From positions 1 to 5,164 of the forward strand of contig WREM01000083.1 in NCBI GenBank assembly GCA_009779335.1: a stretch of DNA of 5,164 nucleotides. The letters run 5' to 3'. Origin of the DNA: Streptococcaceae bacterium (GTDB lineage: Bacteria > Bacillota > Bacilli > Lactobacillales > Streptococcaceae). Shown piece after piece: positions 1-4,740 of the stretch. The position numbers were made by a program, and so were the translations under genes. The notes beneath the pieces are model-generated. The model was not told the DNA's origin and made no database searches. It was given only the letters and a program-made list of their open reading frames with translations. Within the stretch, counting starts at the first letter, position 1, and the number at the start of each line of letters is the position of its first letter.

Positions 1-2
1 AA

Positions 3-29
3 TTTTCATTTCATGGTCTATGATATAAT
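3..29 (+). promoter_or_regulatory. Extended -10 promoter of the thiolase gene
   Basis: Bases 21-29 read TGATATAAT, a consensus extended -10 element (TG, one base, TATAAT at 24-29). The -35 is weak: TTTTCA at 3-8 with a 15-bp spacer is the best match, which an extended -10 can tolerate. Transcription should begin about seven bases after the hexamer, at base 36, which is the A of the thiolase ATG. No purine-rich ribosome-binding sequence lies between the box and the start. The left edge of the window cuts any upstream operator. Confidence 0.75.
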
Positions 30-35
30 ATAAAC

Positions 36-1178
36 ATGAATAAAATTGTAATCATAGATGCTGTGCGTACACCAGTAGGAAAATATAAAGGAAGTTTGTC
101 TAACATATCAGCAACTCAATTGGAGGTTCATGCAGTTGAGGGATTATTGAATCGTAACAAAGGTATAGATGGAAAAATTGAACAAGTTATTTTTGGGAAT
201 GTTTTGCAAGCGGGAAATGGGCAAAATATCGCACGTCAGATTTCCATAGGATCAGGATTATCTGAGAAAGTGCCAGCTTCAACGATTAATCAAGTGTGTG
301 GTTCAGGACTAAAAGCAACTATACTCGGAAAACAACTCTTAGAACTTGATGAAGCACAATTCGTAATTACAGGTGGCGTTGAAAGTATGTCTACAGCTCC
401 TATGCTGAAAAGACCGGACTCCCAAGAAGAAGAATGGTCCGTTTTTTCAGATGGTTTGCATGATGCTTTTTCAGGACAGCCTATGGGAATAACCGCAGAA
501 AATGTAGCGAAGCAGTTCAATATTAGTCGTCAAGAACAAGATAAATTTGCACAAAATTCTCAGGAAAAAGCTTTAGTAGCACAAAAAAATGGAAAATTCA
601 GAAACGAAATAATACCAGTTGGTGAATTTCTGGAAGATGAAACCATCCGTGAAGAATCTTCACTTGAGAAGCTAGCTACTCTAAAAACAGTTTTTCAAGA
701 TGAGGGTACAGTGACAGCGGGAAATGCTTCATCTATCAATGATGGGGCGTCAGCTTTGCTACTATCTACTGAAAAATTTGCAAAAGAAAATGAAATAGAC
801 TATCTTGCAGAAATTATGAATAGTGTAGAAGTAGGGATTGCCCCAGAAATCATGGGAATGGCTCCTGTAGATGCTGTTCATCAGCTTATAGAAAAGACAG
901 GACTAAAGCTATCAGAGATTGATTTATTTGAAATCAACGAGGCTTTTGCTGCGTCATCTGTTGCTGTTAATCATGAGTTAGGGATTGATGAAGATAAAGT
1001 GAATGTATACGGGGGGGCTATTGCTTTGGGTCATGCTATTGGATCAAGCGGCTCCCGTATTCTAATTACCTTGGCTCATGCTCTCGTTCAAGAAAATAAA
1101 AAATATGGTATAGCAGCCATTTGCACAGGTGGGGGGCAAGGGCTTGCTATGCTATTAAGAAATCCAAAGGTGAAGTAA
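36..1178 (+). CDS. thiL: Acetyl-CoA C-acetyltransferase (acetoacetyl-CoA thiolase), first enzyme of the mevalonate pathway
   Basis: This cytosolic thiolase condenses two acetyl-CoA into acetoacetyl-CoA. Its 380 residues are close to the usual ~390 and all thiolase signatures are present. The N-terminal half has NQVCGSG with the acyl-accepting Cys88, then GGVESMS at 113-119. The C-terminal half has NEAF at 301-304, GHAIGSSGSR with His333, and CTGGGQG with the second catalytic Cys363. The family also contains degradative 3-ketoacyl-CoA thiolases, but the directly abutting HMG-CoA reductase argues for the biosynthetic, mevalonate role. The start at 36 fits the family N-terminus (IVIIDAVRTPVG). 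It has no Shine-Dalgarno sequence and sits where the transcript should begin, so leaderless translation is inferred. The stop TAA is immediately followed by the ATG of the reductase gene in the same frame. The symbol thiL follows lactococcal usage as I recall it and should not be confused with thiamine-monophosphate kinase; atoB is an equivalent name. Confidence 0.95.
   Translation: MNKIVIIDAVRTPVGKYKGSLSNISATQLEVHAVEGLLNRNKGIDGKIEQVIFGNVLQAGNGQNIARQISIGSGLSEKVPASTINQVCGSGLKATILGKQLLELDEAQFVITGGVESMSTAPMLKRPDSQEEEWSVFSDGLHDAFSGQPMGITAENVAKQFNISRQEQDKFAQNSQEKALVAQKNGKFRNEIIPVGEFLEDETIREESSLEKLATLKTVFQDEGTVTAGNASSINDGASALLLSTEKFAKENEIDYLAEIMNSVEVGIAPEIMGMAPVDAVHQLIEKTGLKLSEIDLFEINEAFAASSVAVNHELGIDEDKVNVYGGAIALGHAIGSSGSRILITLAHALVQENKKYGIAAICTGGGQGLAMLLRNPKVK
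1166..1170 (+). promoter_or_regulatory. Ribosome-binding site of mvaA inside the end of the thiolase gene
   Basis: AAAGG lies within the last codons of the thiolase gene, eight bases before the ATG at 1179. It supports independent initiation of the reductase right at the upstream stop codon, most likely by termination-reinitiation coupling. It is a moderate rather than a strong Shine-Dalgarno match. Confidence 0.55.
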
Positions 1179-2399
1179 ATGGCAGATAAAAAATTCTATC
1201 AAATGACTCCTAATGAACGGTTAGATTCATTAAATTTATCTATGGAAAATCGACAAATACTGGAAGAAATGGTCATGGATTCTGATCTTGCAAATAATCT
1301 CATAGAAAATCAAATCAGTGAGTTTGAAATTCCACTCGGGTTGGCACAGAACTTCATTGTTAATGGGAAAGCGTATCAAGTACCAATGGCTACAGAAGAA
1401 CCTTCTGTCATTGCGGCAGCCTCTAACGGTGCCAAAATAGCAGGAGAATTTACAACAATCAGTAAAAATCGCCTCATGCGTGGGCAGATTGTGTTTGCCA
1501 ATGTTAAAAACGCTCAGATTATCATTGATAAGATTGAACAATCTAAAGAAGAGATACTACAACAAGCAGAAAGTTCATACCCCTCGATTATTAAGCGTGG
1601 GGGTGGTTTGAGAGAGATTTCTACTCGTTTATTTGAGAATGAAGGATTTCTTTCGGTTGATTTCAAAATAGATGTTAAAGATGCCATGGGTGCCAATATC
1701 GTCAATTCCATCTTGGAAGGAGTGGCTCATTTATTTAGAGAAAGGTTTTCTGAAGAGGAGATTCTTTTCTCAATCTTGTCCAATTATGCCACTGAGTCTT
1801 TGGTTGAAGTGACTTGTGCTATTCCATTAGAAAAAATTGGAAAAGATTGTGCTGAAAAAATTGCAGAAGCTTCATTTTATGCCAAACTTGACCCTTATCG
1901 TGCTGCTACGCATAATAAAGGTATTATGAATGGGATAGAAGCTATTGTTCTTGCAACAGGTAATGACACACGAGCCATTAATGCTTCCTGCCATGCTTAT
2001 GCTACTCATGAAGGAACATATCAAGGTTTGTCTAATTGGAGGATTGAGAAAGCTTTCCTTAAGGGAAGTCTGACAGTACCACTTCCTGTGGCTACGGTAG
2101 GTGCCGGAGTAAAGGTCTTGCCCAAAGCTCAGGTATCACTTGATATTTTAGGAATCACAGAGGCTAAAGAATTAGCGGGTGTTATTGCAGCAGTTGGCTT
2201 AGCCCAAAATCTCGCCGCATTGAGAGCATTAGTCTCAGAAGGTATTCAGAAAGGGCATATGAGTTTACAATCTCGAAGTTTAGCGATGACAGTAGGAGCA
2301 AAGGGAGAGGAAATCATTCAACTTTCACAACTCCTACAAAAAGAACCTTTAGTGAATCAAGAAATCGCTGAAAAACTCTTATCTGAATTAAGAAAATAG
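1179..2399 (+). CDS. mvaA: Hydroxymethylglutaryl-CoA reductase, class II (bacterial)
   Basis: This enzyme reduces HMG-CoA to mevalonate with two NAD(P)H, committing carbon to isoprenoid synthesis. HMG-CoA synthase, the enzyme between it and the thiolase, is not in this window. The 406 residues cover a complete class II reductase. Catalytic elements are visible: the EEPS glutamate pair at 73-74, NKG with Lys247, GNDTRA with Asp263, and GHMSLQ with His360 near the C-terminus. These correspond to the Glu/Lys/Asp/His set of the Pseudomonas mevalonii enzyme. DAMGAN at 168-173 is the cofactor-binding motif. There is no membrane anchor, as expected for class II. The start abuts the thiolase TAA and is in frame with it. 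Enterococci carry these two enzymes as one fused protein, MvaE; here they are two genes. The TAG stop is the first part of an inverted repeat that contains the rpsP -35 box. Confidence 0.96.
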   Translation: MADKKFYQMTPNERLDSLNLSMENRQILEEMVMDSDLANNLIENQISEFEIPLGLAQNFIVNGKAYQVPMATEEPSVIAAASNGAKIAGEFTTISKNRLMRGQIVFANVKNAQIIIDKIEQSKEEILQQAESSYPSIIKRGGGLREISTRLFENEGFLSVDFKIDVKDAMGANIVNSILEGVAHLFRERFSEEEILFSILSNYATESLVEVTCAIPLEKIGKDCAEKIAEASFYAKLDPYRAATHNKGIMNGIEAIVLATGNDTRAINASCHAYATHEGTYQGLSNWRIEKAFLKGSLTVPLPVATVGAGVKVLPKAQVSLDILGITEAKELAGVIAAVGLAQNLAALRALVSEGIQKGHMSLQSRSLAMTVGAKGEEIIQLSQLLQKEPLVNQEIAEKLLSELRK

Positions 2400-2423
2400 C
2401 TGTCAAGTTTTTTTCTTGACAGC
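2399..2423 (+). repeat. Perfect 9-bp inverted repeat between mvaA and rpsP
   Basis: The arms GCTGTCAAG (2399-2407) and CTTGACAGC (2415-2423) are exact reverse complements around a loop of seven T. The first base is the last base of the mvaA stop codon. The right arm contains the rpsP -35 hexamer TTGACA (2416-2421). As RNA it would form a stable hairpin at the mvaA 3' end, but no U-tract follows it on the + strand, so it is not a canonical intrinsic terminator. It may protect the mvaA 3' end, act as a weak terminator, or be a protein-binding palindrome over the promoter. The sequence does not decide between these. Confidence 0.75.
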
Positions 2424-2443
2424 GGTTGAGAATATGATATAAT
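2416..2443 (+). promoter_or_regulatory. Strong promoter of rpsP
   Basis: A perfect -35 hexamer TTGACA (2416-2421) is separated by 16 bp from a perfect -10 hexamer TATAAT (2438-2443), which is also extended by TG at 2435-2436. Transcription is expected to begin near 2450, giving a leader of about 27 bases. This is the best promoter in the window, fitting a ribosomal-protein gene. The -35 sits in the right arm of an inverted repeat. Confidence 0.9.
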
Positions 2444-2476
2444 AATCAAGTAAATAAAATTAATTGGAGAAAATAA

Positions 2477-2752
2477 ATGTCTGTAAAAATTCGTTTGACT
2501 CGTATGGGTTCTAAAAAAAAACCTTACTACCGTATCAATATTGCTGATTCACGTGCACCACGTGATGGACGTTTCATCGAAACTGTTGGAACGTACAATC
2601 CACTTGTAGAAGAAAATCAAGTGACACTCAAAGAAGAACGTATTATGGAATGGCTTAACAACGGAGCACAACCTTCTGATACTGTTCGTAATATCCTATC
2701 CAAAGCAGGAATCATGAAAAAATTCCATGAAGCCAAATTTGGTGGTAAATAA
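2477..2752 (+). CDS. rpsP: 30S ribosomal protein S16
   Basis: S16 is a small protein of the 30S body that binds 16S rRNA early in assembly. The 91 residues match the family length, and the N-terminus (VKIRLTRMGSKKKPYYRI, residues 3-20) followed by DSRAPRDGRFIE (24-35) and GTYNP (38-42) is diagnostic. The start is supported by GGAG at 2466-2469, seven bases upstream, and by the family N-terminus. Residues 13-15 are encoded by an uninterrupted run of nine A (2513-2521). The gene has its own strong promoter and is followed by an intrinsic terminator, so it can form a one-gene transcript, with some read-through possible into khpA. Confidence 0.98.
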   Translation: MSVKIRLTRMGSKKKPYYRINIADSRAPRDGRFIETVGTYNPLVEENQVTLKEERIMEWLNNGAQPSDTVRNILSKAGIMKKFHEAKFGGK

Positions 2753-2764
2753 TCAATGGATTGA

Positions 2765-2793
2765 AAAGCCACTATTTTATAGTGGCTTTATTT
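2765..2793 (+). terminator. Intrinsic terminator after rpsP
   Basis: AAAGCCACTAT (2765-2775) pairs perfectly with ATAGTGGCTTT (2779-2789) around a three-base T loop, and the T-rich run continues to 2793 (TTTATTT). The GCCACTAT core gives eight firm base pairs. It lies 12 bases after the rpsP stop and just upstream of the khpA promoter. This is a canonical Rho-independent terminator, though the U-tract is interrupted by one A and may be leaky. Confidence 0.88.
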
Positions 2794-2804
2794 CATGATA
2801 TAGT
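2776..2804 (+). promoter_or_regulatory. Probable extended -10 promoter of khpA
   Basis: TGATATAGT at 2796-2804 is an extended -10 element whose hexamer TATAGT differs from consensus at one base. A weak -35 (TTTATA, 2776-2781, four of six matches) lies 17 bp upstream, inside the terminator hairpin. The predicted start is near 2811, so the leader would be about 11 bases and consist mainly of the Shine-Dalgarno sequence. TATAAA at 2804-2809 is an alternative hexamer, but a start from it would cut into the Shine-Dalgarno sequence. Confidence 0.6.
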
Positions 2805-2811
2805 ATAAAGA

Positions 2812-2817
2812 AGGAGG
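2812..2817 (+). promoter_or_regulatory. Consensus ribosome-binding site of khpA with short spacing
   Basis: AGGAGG is a perfect Shine-Dalgarno core but lies only four bases before the ATG at 2822, at the short end of the usual range. It fixes the khpA start, as no other in-frame ATG is near. Confidence 0.8.
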
Positions 2818-2821
2818 AAGA

Positions 2822-3061
2822 ATGAATAAAGATATTAAAGAACTCATTATGGCGATTGTTAAACCATTGGTCGGAGAACCAGATAAAGTGAATTTGAAGA
2901 TTTCTGAATCAGAAGACTACATGGAGTATCACCTCGAAGTTGCTGAAAATGATATTGGACGTGTAATTGGTCGTCAAGGACATATCATTGAAGCTATCCG
3001 TACCATTGTCTATTTTGTTCCTGTGGAAGGAAAGAAAGTACGACTATTGGTAGAACAATAA
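2822..3061 (+). CDS. khpA: KhpA, small KH-domain RNA-binding protein
   Basis: This 79-residue protein is a single KH domain. The RNA-binding loop GRQG (residues 50-53) sits in the conserved stretch IGRVIGRQGHIIEAIRTIV, preceded by a beta strand around 36-41 (EYHLEV). In streptococci KhpA pairs with KhpB (Jag/EloR) as an RNA chaperone complex affecting cell elongation and division; the partner gene is not in this window. The position after rpsP and before rimM is the standard Firmicute location (ylqC in Bacillus). It ends in tandem in-frame stops TAA TAG (3059-3064). It probably has its own extended -10 promoter as well as read-through from rpsP. Family assignment is firm; the specific role is inferred from streptococcal homologues. 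Confidence 0.95.
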   Translation: MNKDIKELIMAIVKPLVGEPDKVNLKISESEDYMEYHLEVAENDIGRVIGRQGHIIEAIRTIVYFVPVEGKKVRLLVEQ

Positions 3062-3073
3062 TAGACGTGCTTT

Positions 3074-3082
3074 TGATAAAAT
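3074..3082 (+). promoter_or_regulatory. Probable extended -10 promoter of rimM
   Basis: TGATAAAAT is an extended -10 element with hexamer TAAAAT (3077-3082), one mismatch from consensus. No good -35 is seen at 16-18 bp upstream, where the khpA 3' end lies. The six-base gap between the hexamer and the rimM ATG places the expected transcription start on base 3089, the first base of the coding region. The same geometry is found upstream of the thiolase gene. Confidence 0.55.
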
Positions 3083-3088
3083 AAAACT

Positions 3089-3610
3089 ATGGAAAAATTT
3101 TATAACGTAGGTACAATCGTTAATACACAAGGGCTTCAAGGAGAAGTTCGTGTGATTGCAGTGACAGATTTCGCTGAGGAACGGTTTGCCAAAGGCTCTG
3201 TACTCTCGCTTTTTGATAAGGAAAATCATTTTATTGAAGAACTTAAAGTAAAAAGTTCTCGTAAGCAAAAAAATTTTTATATTGTAAAGTTTGAAGGTTT
3301 ATACCACATTAATCAGGTGGAAAAATTTAAATCATATACATTAAAAATTGCAGAAGAAAATCTGTCGGACCTTTCAGAAGATGAATTTTACTATCACGAA
3401 ATCATCGGATTAGAGGTGTATGAGAATGACAGGCTTATTGGTCAAATATCTGAAATTCTTCAGCCGGGAGCCAATGATGTTTGGGTAGTTAAGCGTAAAG
3501 GCAAGCGGGATTTATTGTTGCCTTATATCCCCTCAGTCGTTCTAAAAGTAGATGTACTTCACAGTCGTATAGATGTCGAGATAATGGATGGGCTAGATGA
3601 TGAAAATTGA
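3089..3610 (+). CDS. rimM: Ribosome maturation factor RimM (16S rRNA processing protein)
   Basis: RimM binds protein S19 and helps mature the head of the 30S subunit. At 173 residues it has the usual length and two-domain layout. The N-terminal RimM barrel carries VGTIVNTQGLQGEVRV (7-22) and DFAEERF (27-33). The C-terminal PRC barrel carries FYYHEIIGLEV (100-110), GANDVWVV (128-135 or so) and LLLPYIP (142-148). The start is fixed by the family N-terminus, since the VGxI motif begins at residue 7 and no earlier in-frame ATG fits. The 20 bases upstream contain no Shine-Dalgarno-like sequence, which is unusual for a gene lying 27 bases after khpA; leaderless translation from its own promoter is inferred. 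Its 3' end overlaps trmD by 14 bases, the common rimM-trmD arrangement. Confidence 0.97.
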   Translation: MEKFYNVGTIVNTQGLQGEVRVIAVTDFAEERFAKGSVLSLFDKENHFIEELKVKSSRKQKNFYIVKFEGLYHINQVEKFKSYTLKIAEENLSDLSEDEFYYHEIIGLEVYENDRLIGQISEILQPGANDVWVVKRKGKRDLLLPYIPSVVLKVDVLHSRIDVEIMDGLDDEN

Positions 3611-4334
3611 TATTTTAACTATCTTTCCAAAGATGTTTGATAGTCTTAACCAATCTATTGTGGGAAAGGCACAAGAAAAGGGAATAGTCGAAATTGTAAC
3701 ACATGATTTCCGTGAGAATGCTGATAATAATCAAGCTCATGTCGATGATGCACCTTATGGTGGTGGGCAGGGTATGCTACTGATGCCACAGCCCATTTAT
3801 GATACAATAGATAAGATTCCAGATGAAAAAGCACGTGTGATTCTCCTTGATCCTGCAGGCCAAACCTTCACCCAAAATAAGGCAGAAGAATTAGCACAAG
3901 AAGAGCATTTGATTTTTATTTGTGGGCATTATGAAGGGTATGATGAGCGAATCAAATCATTGGTTACAGATGAAATTTCATTAGGAGATTTTGTCTTAAC
4001 AGGAGGAGAGACTGCAGCAACAGTGATTGTTGATGCAGTCGTCCGTTTACTACCCAATGTATTAGGTAAGCAAGCCAGCCATGAAGAGGATTCCTTTTCA
4101 TCAGGTTTACTAGAATATCCACAGTACACACGCCCAGAAGATTTTCGAGGAATGAAAGTTCCTGAGGTATTGATGAGCGGGCATCACGAAAACATCAGAA
4201 AATGGCGGTTAAGAGAAAGTCTAAAAAAGACCTTGCAACGTCGTCCAGATTTGTTGGATAATTATCAAGCAAATGAAGAAGAAAAAGAAATTATAAATCA
4301 ATTAAAGAGAGAAGAAGATGACATTAAATATTGA
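3597..4334 (+). CDS. trmD: tRNA (guanine-37-N1)-methyltransferase TrmD
   Basis: TrmD uses S-adenosylmethionine to make m1G37 next to the anticodon, preventing +1 frameshifting; it is essential in most bacteria. The 245 residues match the family. The SPOUT (trefoil-knot) domain shows DAPYGGGQGM (51-60), LLDPAGQ (83-89), ICGHYEGYDERI (108-119) and the knot segment SLGDFVLTGGE (128-138). Catalytic candidates are Arg150 (VVRLLPNVLG) and Asp165 (SHEEDSF), corresponding to Arg154 and Asp169 of the Haemophilus enzyme as I recall them. The tRNA-binding C-terminal domain follows (PQYTRP 175-180, GHHENIRKWR 195-204). Two adjacent ATG codons (3597 and 3600) are possible starts; family proteins usually begin MKIDIL, which favours 3600 equally well or better. 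GGATG at 3586-3590 is a modest ribosome-binding site. It overlaps rimM by 14 bases and the next gene by 17, so coupled translation is likely. Confidence 0.97.
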   Translation: MMKIDILTIFPKMFDSLNQSIVGKAQEKGIVEIVTHDFRENADNNQAHVDDAPYGGGQGMLLMPQPIYDTIDKIPDEKARVILLDPAGQTFTQNKAEELAQEEHLIFICGHYEGYDERIKSLVTDEISLGDFVLTGGETAATVIVDAVVRLLPNVLGKQASHEEDSFSSGLLEYPQYTRPEDFRGMKVPEVLMSGHHENIRKWRLRESLKKTLQRRPDLLDNYQANEEEKEIINQLKREEDDIKY

Positions 4335-4713
4335 ACGTGAACAAGTACTTGTAAATCAATTTCACTATGATGCACGTAATTTAGAATGGGAAAAAGAAAA
4401 CGGAACACCTGAAACAGACTTGAATGTTCAACTTCAAGTGGCTCATAACGATGAAATAGCAAAAAAAATCACAACTGATGATACAGCTCTCCAATCTCGT
4501 TTGACCTATATCATTGTTTTAGATGATCTTATTATTTCAGGATTTATCAGTCAATTAAACATTGTGAAGGGTAAAAAAATCAATTCACAAGAAGAGCTGA
4601 CACAAGAAGATATGCAAGTATTAGCAGAGCCTTTGCTTGATGTATTGAAACGCTTGGTTTACGATACAACAGAAATCACATTAGATAAACCGGGAATTGA
4701 TCTTGCATTTTAA
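4318..4713 (+). CDS. DUF1149 family protein of unknown function
   Basis: This 131-residue acidic protein matches, from memory, the DUF1149 family found mainly in streptococci and lactococci. The hallmark is HYDARNLEWEKENGTPE at residues 16-32. A central beta-rich stretch (YIIVLDDLIISGFISQ, 64-79) and the C-terminal LDKPGIDLAF (122-131) also agree. There is no signal peptide or membrane segment, so it is probably cytosolic. Its function is not established; I recall a SecB-like fold being proposed for the family but cannot verify this here. The start at 4318 fits the family N-terminus and lies 17 bases inside the end of trmD, with only a weak purine-rich sequence upstream, so translation probably depends on ribosomes finishing trmD. 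Overlap with trmD suggests shared expression with the translation cluster but does not show a shared role. Confidence 0.85.
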   Translation: MTLNIEREQVLVNQFHYDARNLEWEKENGTPETDLNVQLQVAHNDEIAKKITTDDTALQSRLTYIIVLDDLIISGFISQLNIVKGKKINSQEELTQEDMQVLAEPLLDVLKRLVYDTTEITLDKPGIDLAF

Positions 4714-4729
4714 GAGAATACGATGAGTT

Positions 4730-4735
4730 AAGGAG
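4730..4735 (+). promoter_or_regulatory. Ribosome-binding site of the DegV-family gene
   Basis: AAGGAG ends five bases before the ATG at 4741 and fixes that start. The 27-base gap after the DUF1149 gene contains no recognisable promoter or terminator, so the gene is probably part of the upstream transcript. Confidence 0.8.
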
Positions 4736-4740
4736 AAGGA

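Noticed and set aside
290..520. Minus-strand open frame of 76 codons within the thiolase gene
   Set aside because: It is antisense to strongly conserved thiolase codons, has no recognisable protein family, and has no evident ribosome-binding site; it is a shadow frame.
1236..1541. Minus-strand open frame of 101 codons within mvaA
   Set aside because: The translation resembles no family I know and is explained by the codon pattern of mvaA on the other strand.
2378..2406. Minus-strand promoter (TTGACA at 2406-2401, GATAAG at 2383-2378, 17-bp spacer) firing antisense into mvaA
   Set aside because: The TTGACA is the mirror of the palindrome and the -10 matches only four of six bases; no antisense RNA can be supported from sequence alone.
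2753..2764. Short palindrome TCAATGGATTGA before the rpsP terminator
   Set aside because: Five-bp AT-rich arms with a two-base centre are expected by chance, and the real terminator directly follows.
3044..3268. Minus-strand open frame of 74 codons across the khpA-rimM junction
   Set aside because: It lies opposite the conserved N-terminus of rimM, is of low complexity (Phe/Lys-rich), and lacks a clear start signal.
3800..3808. Extended -10-like TGATACAAT inside trmD
   Set aside because: It lies in the middle of conserved trmD codons, no gene starts just downstream, and such matches are expected by chance in AT-rich DNA.
4714..4740. Possible promoter or terminator between the DUF1149 and DegV-family genes
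   Set aside because: No hairpin and no -10-like hexamer were found in this 27-base gap; only a ribosome-binding site is present.
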